Source: Prillingera fragicola (lineage: Eukaryota; Basidiomycota; Tremellomycetes; Trichosporonales; Trichosporonaceae). Taken from it: a stretch of 64,000 bases of DNA. The translations under genes and the position numbers were made by a program. The stretch is taken from the NCBI GenBank assembly GCA_002335605.1, contig BEDY01000008.1, forward strand, positions 248,001-312,000, in the 5' to 3' direction. The notes under the pieces were generated by a model. That model searched no databases. It saw only the letters and a program-made list of their open reading frames with translations, and had not been told where the DNA came from. Numbering within the stretch: position 1 is the stretch's first letter; every line of letters begins with the position of its first letter. Positions 21,464 through 30,281 of the stretch are shown one piece after another.

Positions 21464-21718
21464 GGAGATGATTGCTTACGTCCGGTCCTCACAATGGGCA
21501 TGCAGAGGTGGGCTCTTGTCCCTATGATTGACGTTGTCTACCTCACTTTCCGGTTGCTCGGCCCCGTTAGACCTGAGTAGATGCTGGCAAGTAATACAGG
21601 CCTTCGTTGACGAGGAAGAACAGCGAGGAGATCGCACGAGGGAGAGGAGGACAGACTTGTCATGATGCCCTATGCAGGCGCCGATTCTGGTGGTCCGTGC
21701 CCGCACCCTTACGTAAGA

Positions 21719-21803
21719 GGGCGTGTAGCTCAGTTGGTAGAGCGCGTCATTAGCATTTCATGTCTATTTGACGAGGTCTTTGGTTCGATTCCTAACTCGT
21801 CCA
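21719..21803 (+). tRNA. tRNA-Ala (anticodon AGC) with a 12-nt intron
   Basis: Acceptor GGGCGTG pairs with CTCGTCC and includes the G3:U70 alanine identity pair; the U6-U67 apposition is also present in yeast tRNA-Ala. The D stem (GCTC/GAGC) is perfect. The anticodon stem CGTCA/TGACG closes only if 12 nt are removed after position 37, the standard tRNA intron site, leaving loop TTAGCAT with anticodon AGC. The T arm TTTGG-TTCGATT-CCTAA has one U-U mismatch. The mature length would be 73 nt. A T5 run at 21807-21811 fits a Pol III terminator. Confidence 0.85.
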
Positions 21804-21806
21804 TTC

Positions 21807-21811
21807 TTTTT
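21807..21811 (+). terminator. Pol III terminator of tRNA-Ala
   Basis: Five consecutive T residues begin four bases after the discriminator base of the tRNA. Confidence 0.7.
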
Positions 21812-21975
21812 CGTATTCACAACGACTCTGGCTCTCTTTTTATGGTCTGTGCAACTCCAGTGAGCGAACGAGCAGCCGCTTGTGGCAGAAACAGCATACG
21901 GAAGCCCAGGAAACCATTGTTCATTCCGCAAACTGGAACTCTGCAAACTAATTCTATCAAGTCTCCGTACATTAT

Positions 21976-23910
21976 CTACACGAGGTAGGGCTCGCCGGCC
22001 ACTCCTTCGAGACGGGCCTTGATACGGAGCGCAACCTTCTTGGAGTGGTATCGTGCAGCCTGAAGTGTGCCCACCATGATCCAGAGGTTGGGCACGCCGC
22101 AGTCCCGCCAAGCTGAGTTGAGCTCACCCTCCTCGTCCATGCCCCAGATGGGCTTGCAGCGCGAGGCGACGTCCTCGCCCAGAGTGCGGCGGACACTGTC
22201 AATTGTGTTGGAGAAGCCAGTGGCGAGGACGACGAGGTCGTACTCCTTCTCGCGATCGCCGTTGAGAATGACCTTGTCCTCGGTAAAGTGGTCAATCCAT
22301 CCCTGCTCGACCTTGATGTTGCCGTTGATAATGTGTTCGCATGCACTGGCGTCAAAGTAGAATCCGCCGTTCTTGGTATAGCCAAGAGTCTGGGTCGAGG
22401 TCGAACGCTGCCCGCGCCAGGTCTTGAAGCCACGCTTTTCCATGCCCATGAGCAGCTCGTGGTCTAGCTCGGTAAGCTCGACACCGAGGCGGCGACCCAT
22501 CTCCTCCGAGGGACCAACAGGGATACCGTACGCGATGCGGTCGGCAATGTCAATGTTGGGACGAGTGCCGTCAGGGGCCGGGGCGTATGTGCCGAGGATG
22601 CGAGGGACAGAGTGGGTGAGGGACATGATGTAGGTGGGTGACCTCTGGAGAATGGTGACATCGACTCCACGACGGGCAAAGTCGTATGCCGTGTCAAAGC
22701 CAGACGATGAGGTGCCGACAACGAGCACCTTCTTGCCGACCCACTCGCGCGAAGAGTCGTGAGCGGTCGAGTGGCGAATAGTACCCTTGAATTTGTCCGA
22801 GCCCGGGATCTCGGGCGAGTATGGCACGCCGGCAAGCGAGGTGGCCATGATCAACTGCTTGGGGTGGAAAGTACGCCTGCCCTTGCCGTTACGCTCAACC
22901 TCGATTGTCCACTCGCCATTCGTGCTCTGCTCACACGACGAGACCGTCGAGTTGGTCCAGATGTTGAGCTCCATGGCGCTGGCGTACCACTCGAACCAGT
23001 CAGCAATCTTGCCGCCCGGGCAATAGGTGGGCCACTTCTCCGGGTAAGGCATGTAGGCAAAGTGGTCAGCCCAGTAGGGAAGGTGGAGCGACAGGGCCTC
23101 GTAGCGTCCGCGCCAGTTGTCACCAATGCGCTTGTTGCGCTCAATGATGATACTGGAGACGCCGAGAGCCTTTAGGCGGGCGGCTGTCATGAGACCGTTC
23201 TGGCCAGCGCCGATGATGAGGACCTCGGGGTCGGCGCCTTCCAGCTCGTTGTCTACAGCGCGCTGGCCTTCCCATGACAGAGGGCCGATCATGTGGCCGT
23301 CACGGTCGGGGATCTCGGGGAAGCCGTGCAAGCTCTCGATGACGGTGTTGAGAGTCCAGATCTTGTAGCCGTTCGTCGTCAGGATGAGGGTGAGAATTGC
23401 GCTCGCACCGAGGACATCGGTCTCGAGAGCAAGATGGGCCTGGATGAACGAGAGGTCACCGTAGGGGCGTTCCACGGTAGGGGCTGGCTCCGCAAGGCGG
23501 ACCGAGGTGACGTTGGTGATGGGGAAGAGGTCGGTGGCAGCCTTCAGAATGGCACTCTGAAAGTTGAACGAGCGGTAGTCCCAGGTGAAAGCCGCGCGGT
23601 CACGCCAGACACCGTGCTCGAGGAAGAGGCCGGTGAACGCCTTGGCGTCCTTTGACTGGAGAGTTTCGGAGAGCTCCTCAACAGCGGTGGTAGCGACAGC
23701 GCTGGCGTCCACGTCAACCGGGATCTCGATGCTCTCGGTGCCATGGGTGGGTAGAGGGTGGTTGTACTTGAACTTGTACATGTAGTCGGCCTTGACGGCA
23801 TCGCCGTGAACGGGCAGCGATTCGCGGCTGCTGGCGGCAGCCTTGAGTGCCTCGAGATCAGGGGTGGCAGCGACCACGGGAGCGTTGTCCTTGAGAGCGA
23901 TGGGAGACAT
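21976..23910 (-). CDS. Flavin-dependent monooxygenase (Baeyer-Villiger/FMO type) with NTF2-like N-terminal domain
   Basis: Uninterrupted frame of 644 residues; the first ATG (23910, MSPIALKD) lies 62 nt from a TATAAG box. Residues of about 70-205 resemble an NTF2/SnoaL-like cone domain. The FAD loop is LIIGAGQNG (residues 232-239) followed by an acidic strand end (IIIERN). The FxGxxxH-type fingerprint is FKGTIRHS (373-380), and the NADPH loop is VVGTSSSG (396-403). ATGF near the C-terminus (VVLATGFSN) is the second FAD motif. The class inserts one oxygen into ketones or oxidises soft nucleophiles. The substrate cannot be deduced; the neighbouring dehydrogenase and transporter suggest breakdown of an imported alicyclic or terpenoid-like compound (inference). 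Confidence 0.9.
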   Translation of the reverse strand: MSPIALKDNAPVVAATPDLEALKAAASSRESLPVHGDAVKADYMYKFKYNHPLPTHGTESIEIPVDVDASAVATTAVEELSETLQSKDAKAFTGLFLEHGVWRDRAAFTWDYRSFNFQSAILKAATDLFPITNVTSVRLAEPAPTVERPYGDLSFIQAHLALETDVLGASAILTLILTTNGYKIWTLNTVIESLHGFPEIPDRDGHMIGPLSWEGQRAVDNELEGADPEVLIIGAGQNGLMTAARLKALGVSSIIIERNKRIGDNWRGRYEALSLHLPYWADHFAYMPYPEKWPTYCPGGKIADWFEWYASAMELNIWTNSTVSSCEQSTNGEWTIEVERNGKGRRTFHPKQLIMATSLAGVPYSPEIPGSDKFKGTIRHSTAHDSSREWVGKKVLVVGTSSSGFDTAYDFARRGVDVTILQRSPTYIMSLTHSVPRILGTYAPAPDGTRPNIDIADRIAYGIPVGPSEEMGRRLGVELTELDHELLMGMEKRGFKTWRGQRSTSTQTLGYTKNGGFYFDASACEHIINGNIKVEQGWIDHFTEDKVILNGDREKEYDLVVLATGFSNTIDSVRRTLGEDVASRCKPIWGMDEEGELNSAWRDCGVPNLWIMVGTLQAARYHSKKVALRIKARLEGVAGEPYLV

Positions 23911-23971
23911 GTTGCTGAGGAATGCCAAGCTGGATCAATGGGAACACAGTTAGAGGTGGTCATCATCAAAG

Positions 23972-23977
23972 CTTATA
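23972..23977 (-). promoter_or_regulatory. TATA box of the monooxygenase gene
   Basis: TATAAG on the minus strand, 62-67 nt upstream of the ATG. Confidence 0.55.
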
Positions 23978-24372
23978 TCAGGCAGGTTGAACGACATGGC
24001 ATGAGGGATGGCAGTTGCAGGCGGCTGCACCGGACATAAGGTCGCTATTACACAACCATCCGGAGCTGAAGACACCGGTTTGTAGTAGCCTGCGTCGCGC
24101 GTCGTAAGGTGTTAGGAGAGTAAGCTTTGGTTGAGTTGCCTAGTGTACGCAGGATGTGCGTTGTCGCGCAGGAGATGTCTCTTAAGCCCGAGCCTGTTTA
24201 ACTCCTGTATGTCCGGTCCGAGGAGGTCCAGCCCGGAGATCGGACATGCAAACAGCAGCCCACCTCTGTTTGGCAACCATGTCCACCTGTACCTGATTCA
24301 TACGACCACCACGAAGCCATCGGAGAGCGTAACTGGATCGTCTTGTTGGACATTCACAACCATTGCCTGTTG

Positions 24373-24380
24373 TATAAAAG
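24373..24380 (+). promoter_or_regulatory. TATA box of the MFS transporter gene
   Basis: Consensus TATAAAAG 56-63 nt upstream of the transporter's ATG. Confidence 0.65.
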
Positions 24381-24435
24381 AGGGACACCGGCGCCCCGGA
24401 GAGGTCCCCCACACTCGACCTTTCCTCGGCCACCA

Positions 24436-26363
24436 ATGAAACGAACCCACCCGCCCAACCGCGACGCCATCCCGACTCTTGAGAGTCTCGGCGTAACGCT
24501 CCACCAGGACACCTACGGCTACATCCAAGACCCCGACTCGCTCGCAAACGCGCTCGGCGGCAATGGTGAGTGGCTCCAGACAATTCGGCAAAATGGCCTA
24601 AAAAATCGGCAACCAACACTTTGGACTAACCCTTCAGGCCTCAAGGACATCTTCTCCTCCAAAATTGTCTTTGCTGCTGCTTTCTCGGCATGCATGGGTG
24701 GCCTCTTGTTCGGCTTCGACCAGGGTATTCTCTCCGTCGTCCTCACTATCCCTCAGTTCCGCGCCGTCTTCCCCGAGACAGACTCTGCTGCCTCCTCGTC
24801 TGCCGCTTTCAACAAGGGTCTCATGACCGCCCTCCTGGAGCTTGGCGCCTTTATCGGTGCCATCATGGCTGGCTTCGTTGCCGACAGGTACTCGCGCAAG
24901 GCCAGTATCGGTGAGTTGACCTGATCAGGGCACATACTTACGTAACAGCCCTTGGCACCATCTGGTTCATCATTGGAAGTGTTCTGCAAGCCTCAGCTTA
25001 TGGCTACTGGCAGCTTACTATCGGCCGCTTCATTGGAGGCATCGGTATCGGTATTCTGTCGTCGACCGCGCCAATGTATATTTCAGAAATCGCTCCGCCA
25101 AACGTGCGTGGTGCCTTCCTCGTCCTAGAAGGTGCAACGATTGTGATAGGAATCGTGATCATGTTCTATATCACCTACGCGACTCGCCACATCCAGAACC
25201 ACTGGTCATTCCGCCTGCCTTTCACGGTGCAGATGGCGCCTTGCTTGCTTCTCGCAGCGACTCTGTGGCGACTCCCGTACAGCCCTCGATGGCTTGCCCA
25301 GGTAGGACGTGACCAGGACGCTCTCGACTCGCTCGTCCGCCTCCGCGGCCACCCGTCGTCCGACCCCCGTGTCCAGGCAGAGTGGATCATGATCCGCGCA
25401 GAGGCTATTCGTAACCACGAGGTTGTCGTCAGTGCCCACCCTCGCTTCCAAGGCGACAGCTTCATGTCGCAGCTCAAGCTCGAGGCAGCGTCTTGGGTTG
25501 ACATGTTCAAGCCTGGAATCATCCAGCGCACCATGATTGGTGTGATGCTCATGGTCTTCCAGCAGTTCCAGGGAATCAACGCTGTGAGTGCCTCGGAAGG
25601 TCAGTGAGAGCGATACTAACGCCACAGCTCATCTACTACTCGCCGACGCTGTTTGAGCAACTCGGTCTCGACTACGAGATGCAGCTCACCATGTCGGGTG
25701 TCCTCAACGTGTGCCAGATGGTCACTACCTGCGCTGCCTTTTTCTTGCTGGACCGTATCGGCCGCAAGCCTCCTCTCCTCATCGGTTCTTTCATCAACTC
25801 TTGCTCGCACATTATCGTCGCGATCATGATCGCCAAGTTCTCGCACGACTGGCCTTCACACCCCAAGGAGGCCTGGGTTGGTGTGGCTTTTATCCTGATA
25901 TTTATGGCCTCGTTTGGTCTCGGATGGTCACCCGTTCCATGGGCTATGCGTGAGTCTAGCACTGGCCTAGCTGTATGCTGACATTGCAGCCGCCGAAGTC
26001 CACTCTTCGAGCCGCCGCGCCAAGGGTGTGGCCATCACGACCTGCACCAACTGGGCTGGCAACTTTGTTATCGGCCTCATCACCCCTCCCATGATCCAGG
26101 GCATCCGCTGGGGCACCTTTGTCTTCTTTGCCGCCTTCTCCGTCATGTCAGGACTCTGGACCTGGTTCCTCTGCCCCGAGACCATGGGCCAGACGCTCGA
26201 GAGTATGGACGCCATGTTCCACAACCATGCTGCCGAGGAGGAGATCCACGCCAAGCGCGACATTACCGCCTCCATGCTAGGCCGTCCATCGCGTGTTGGC
26301 TCGATTGAGACCAAGGGCGATGCCAAGGATGTGGGCACCGAGGTGTGGATTGAGAATGCTTAG
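24436..26363 (+). CDS. MFS transporter, sugar-porter family
   Basis: Five exons (24436-24565, 24638-24910, 24949-25583, 25628-25949, 25990-26363) encode 577 residues with consistent phases. Twelve hydrophobic segments can be traced. Sugar-porter signatures are present: the first helix GGLLFGFDQGILS, the loop 2/3 motif DRYSRKASI, GRFIGGIGIGILSSTAPMYISE with RG after it, FQQFQGINALIYYSP, the loop 8/9 DRIGRK, and a PETMGQTLE motif after helix 12. These proteins carry hexoses, polyols or related compounds by proton symport. Substrate is unknown; divergent pairing with the monooxygenase suggests uptake of that pathway's substrate. N- and C-termini are cytosolic, with the latter Glu/Lys-rich. Confidence 0.93.
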
Positions 26364-27434
26364 GGCTGAGTCGGTGCGTGATGAGAACGAGCAGTCAGCG
26401 CGGCTGCAGCTTGATCGCTGGAAAGAACCGGAACAAAGTTGTAGAAGTAGGCAAGCAGGGGTCAGAAGTGACAAAGGGAATCTGAATGATGGATGAAATG
26501 AACACCGAAATGGAGGATGACGTAAAGCGCCTCTCGGTGGCTGTGTGGGCAGCCGCAAATGATCAGCGAAACAACACCCTGGCCATCCCTCACTGCGGCA
26601 CTCGTGAGTGCATCCTGGCCAGCATCCAATTCAGCACTCGCCAGAGCACGCCTGAAGCATACGTACGGCTTCTAAAGCCAAAGTCTCGCCCTTTGTCCCG
26701 ATGTTCTGGATTCAATTGTCGCCGAGATAGCGTCCCAATCGGGAAGGATGAACTGGCGTTACCTCTTTCAGACTCCAAAAGTTCGAAACCCACCCTAAAG
26801 CTTGCTACTGAAGGCCGAGATAAAGCTGCAAGCCTACTGAAAGTCGATCAGAGCGCGCCGAGTAGTTTTGTCGTTACCGAGACTGCCGAGCACGAACGCC
26901 TCTACGTGAACAAGTTCTCAAATTCTCATGTGGTGGTATTGCAAGGCGTTTACCAAGTTCAGCCGGCGACGTCATTGCCGCCGCCTTTCTTGCCCTACTC
27001 CATGGCCACAAGCTAGCTTCCCGAGGGTGGACATGCACCTCCCCTCCAACCCACGTCATGCCCTCTGCCTCTGTGACATTTCTCGAGCACATGTATACGC
27101 AAGGGCATGCGAGACCGAACACTATTTAGCGCCAGTTGGCGATATGGGCGGCGTGCACGGTGTGAGGCGGTCCGCCAAATAACGTCTGTCGATCATGTGA
27201 GCGGCGGCCTGGCGGGCAGGGTTCCGATTTCGCCTACGGCGATGTGAGATCTGCCTTGGCATGACTGCGCTGCCTCTCTTCTTCTCATCAACCGTTTCTC
27301 TTCACATCTATACTATCTAGCAAGAACGAGTCTCATAGTCACGACCCATACGTTTCCGTCACGAGTAGCTGAACACACACACCTGCGACAACATTCTGGG
27401 CGCTAGTGCGATTCGAAGGAACAGGACTCTCTCA
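26364..27434. other. Intergenic, one doubtful frame
   Basis: About 1.07 kb. A plus-strand frame at 26486-27016 (176 codons) has no recognisable domain and composition unlike neighbouring genes; it is more likely chance or decayed sequence. The stretch 27290-27430 is typical leader sequence for the next gene. Confidence 0.4.
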
Positions 27435-29153
27435 ATGAAGCTTCTTCCCACCCTCTCCCTCCTCGCCGCTGGCTTGGCGCTGGGCGATGCGGCTGCCGTT
27501 GAGCCACGCAACAGGGTGATGTTGGTGCGGCAAGTTGTTGAGAATAGTAAGCTCCATGATCCGTTGGGAGAAGTCGACTAACGGCGCAGGTACATCTGTG
27601 TGAGTAACGAGGAACAACCCTTATCTTTGGCCCACATGTTTGCAACAGCGAGCTGACCAGTGCTCTTACACCTTTGCACCTCCCCAACCTCGGCCATCCA
27701 CTCGCCACCACCTCCCCCCCGCCATCACCACCGTATCGCACTCTACTGCTTCCCACCTGGATCGACGACTGGTGAGTGGGATCGCACCGCCTGCAAACTG
27801 ACCCCGAACCCTTAGATGTTCATGTATGCCGGCATTATTCAACCTCCACCTCGAATCCGCACCAATCACAAATGCCAACAGCCCCGTGCCACCGCCAACC
27901 TCAGTGTCAGTACCATTGCCAGACACGGCGTCCCCAGTGCTTCCCGCGCCGACGTCGTCGAGTGCCAGTCCGAGCGTCAGCGAGAGCGAGAGCCCCACTC
28001 CGAGTGAAGTAAGCACGAGCGCCTCGCCGCTCCCGCCGTCAAGCTCGGACGCGCAGTCGTCGACGTCAGTAGTCCCAGAGCCGTCGTCGGTCGTCGAACC
28101 CAGCTCATCGTCCAGTACTCCCCCCATTGTGCCCTCGGTCTCGTCCTCTGAGCCGCCCCCAGTCTCAACACCACCCATAGTATCGTCAGACCCACCCACG
28201 CCTTCCGTCTCAGTCTCCCCCTCGATCCCACCGTCCGTAACCCCGTCCGTAACCCCGTCCATTACCCCGTCAGTGCCCGTAGACCCGTCAACCTCCGTCG
28301 TTCCCCCAGTAACACCAACCCCCACCCCCTCCGTCACATCCATCCCCCCCACATCCATCCCAGTGGACCCCACCACGATCGTCCCCCCGACGACCATCCC
28401 ACCCATCTCAGTCCCCCCCAGCTCGACCTCGGGGTTCGGTGGCGGCCTCGACCCCCCGTCGACGTCTACCCCGGCGCCGACCACTCCCCCGACCTCTGCG
28501 CCGGGTGGGGGAAGCACGTCTGATGGTGGCGGGTTTGGTGGCGGACTCGATCCGACGCCGACCAACGGCGGCGGCGGCAGCGGGGGCGCGGGAGGTTCTG
28601 GCGGGGGCACAGGAGGGTCTGGAGGCGGTGGCGGAGGCACAGGCGGCGGCGGAGGCGGTGGCGGAGGCACAGGCGGCGGCGGCGGGGGCGGGGGCGGCGC
28701 GGTCCAGACATATGTCGAATACGTGACGAACCGCATTACGGCCACCAACGCGGCGGGGCAGGCGACGGTCAACCAGGCCGTGCAGACTATTATCGTGCAG
28801 GTCACGGCTGGCCAGACTGGTGCGGCGCAGCAGCCCGGCGGTGAGTTGTCTTTTTTTGGGTAAAGCTGACAGTAGTGAACATTGTGACGATTACCGCGAC
28901 GGACCCAAACCTCTCGGTGGGGACGGACGTGGGTGTCGTGCTGGTCACGATGACTGCGGCCACGACCGAGGCGGACGGGGACGTTATTATCGAGACTATC
29001 ACGTCGCGCGTGCATCTCACCAAGGCGCCGGGGCAGACTATGACTGTTGACAGTGGGCATTTGCAGTCGGCTGCCCGGGTCGCGGCTGGGGTCGTCGGTG
29101 GTTGGGTTGTGGGGGTGGTTTGCGGCGTGGCGGCGTTGGTGCTTCATCTCTAG
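27435..29153 (+). CDS. Secreted Ser/Pro/Thr- and Gly-rich protein, probably surface anchored
   Basis: The start at 27435 opens a clear signal peptide (MKLLPTLSLLAAGLALGDAA). Exon 1 ends at 27546; a 10-nt exon at 27590-27599 seems to follow; the next exon (about 27650-27775) and its junction to the long exon (27816-28840) are unresolved, because the obvious donor would create a stop. Exon 28876-29153 is joined in phase across a 35-nt intron. The long exon codes for a Ser/Pro/Thr-rich mucin-like region with PSVTP repeats, then a poly-Gly tract, then a conserved-looking domain (VEYVTNRITATNAAGQ... VNIVTITATDP). The C-terminus is hydrophobic (VVGGWVVGVVCGVAALVLHL), fitting a GPI or membrane anchor. 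A cell-wall or surface role is inferred. Confidence 0.68.
28230..28275 (+). repeat. 15-nt tandem repeat in coding sequence
   Basis: Three near-identical units of CCGTCCGTAACCCCG type (the last with CCATTA) code for PSVTP PSVTP PSITP in the mucin-like region. Confidence 0.7.
28562..28702 (+). repeat. GGC/GGT repeat coding for a poly-Gly tract
   Basis: About 140 bases of glycine codons with interspersed Ser, Thr and Ala codons. A unit of roughly 33 bases (GGCGGTGGCGGAGGCACAGG-like) is repeated, so length variation between strains is likely. Confidence 0.75.
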
Positions 29154-30281
29154 TAAGCACGGGCAAGGGAAACAAACTGTTGCTCGAGGACGTTCGTGGC
29201 CGGGAGCCCGGTCTCGAGACGGCAAGACCAAAACGAACAAGAAACGCATTGTAGCTTTTAGAATCCTCGCACAACACACACACACATATCATTACACACT
29301 CTCATTACACATGCTTCTTTCCATACACGCTGCCTGCGGCTCGTACTACACGTACACGATGTATATATTCCTTGCTCCTTGGGTACTGGATGGGTAGTTG
29401 GTTTGAGCAAAGGGAAGGAAGGAGTTAGGAGTTGAGATTCGGGCAATTGGTAAGACGTCAGCCAAGCTCAGATTACGGATCAGAAAGGGCCGTAGTCTGA
29501 CGCAACAGAGACTGGTGCATCGGCAAGAGTTGTCCGGCAGCCAATGCCGACGACCTGGCCATCGATCAAGTTCTGGTCAACTGCAGCCAGTCCTCGTCCT
29601 CGTGGGCACATGTAATGTTCCCCACGGGGAAGAGGCAAAGAGGAGTACGTCATTGTGTCACGTGATACCATCCTGACATTGCGCCTCCTCTTCTTTTGCG
29701 TGTTACTACGTCATATGATCAATCACACTTGGCCGACTGGCGCGACTGGGACTGCTGCTCGGCGAGCCTGGCTGCTGCTGCTCGGGTGCAGCGTGCAAGG
29801 TGGATGATGATGACACACCCCACCTCCTGCTGCAGTAGTAGTAGAGAGGAAACGAGGGATGAGCCGGCTGGCACGACCGGACATGGCACACCGGGTTCCA
29901 TGCGGCACACCCATGTACCTGCTGCGCCATGACGCGCCCCCACTACAACCACCACCACACCCTCGCGCCCACCGCGACACCGTTTCGGCTGAACCCTCCG
30001 CCGTTGCTGCTGTATATCCTCGGGTTGGTTCTCATGGGCTCCCTCTTGTCGTGCCGCCGCGGTGCTACGTATGATGATGCAACAATGGGCAAACGCTATT
30101 TACCCACAATGATGAGCCTATTCTCACACTCACAGGGTGTCTTCTCCCCTCCTCCTCCTGCCTGGCCCCCGTCATCCACTCACAGCACGTATATTATCCC
30201 CACAGTCTCTTGTCAACATCCAGTCCCCAGACTCCTTCTCATACTGCCTATCCGCCACTCCAAGTAACATAACTAGCAGAC
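29154..30281. other. Intergenic upstream of catalase
   Basis: About 1.1 kb with an (AC)n-like stretch at 29275-29290 and CA/CT-rich sequence near the catalase start. A CCTCGG hexamer is at 30018-30023. No gene was recognised. Confidence 0.45.

Larger units (their letters stand above)
21204..21718 (-). promoter_or_regulatory. Promoter region of the short-chain dehydrogenase gene
   Basis: 515 bases upstream of the dehydrogenase. It contains a TATAAG box (21270-21275, minus), a CCGGTACCGG palindrome (21339-21348), two CCGGAGAT octamers exactly 20 bp apart (21442 and 21462), and a perfect 11-bp inverted repeat around the first of them. A further GTCCGG is near 21481. Such density of CGG triplets is what a Zn2Cys6 regulator would use. 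Confidence 0.55.
23911..24435. promoter_or_regulatory. Divergent promoter between monooxygenase and MFS transporter genes
   Basis: 525 bases between two divergent ATGs. TATA boxes sit near each gene (minus TATAAG at 23972-23977; plus TATAAAAG at 24373-24380). The centre carries ATCCGGAGC (about 24058), GTCCGGTCCG (24211-24220) and CCGGAGAT (24233-24240), with ATGTCCG (24209-24215) and CGGACAT (24241-24247) as an inverted pair around the last two. This fits shared control of both genes. Confidence 0.6.

Noticed and set aside
26486..27016. A 176-codon plus-strand frame in an intergenic region
   Set aside because: No domain, no signal, weak start context and codon use unlike neighbours; a short TTCGAAACC stretch there looked tRNA-like but no cloverleaf can be formed.
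28562..28702. CRISPR-like or minisatellite array
   Set aside because: It is in-frame glycine coding sequence of a eukaryotic gene; there are no spacers of constant length.
27666..29285. A 539-codon Pro- and Gly/Thr-rich minus-strand frame
   Set aside because: It is the complement of the Ser/Pro/Gly repeat gene; the proline runs simply mirror glycine codons on the other strand.
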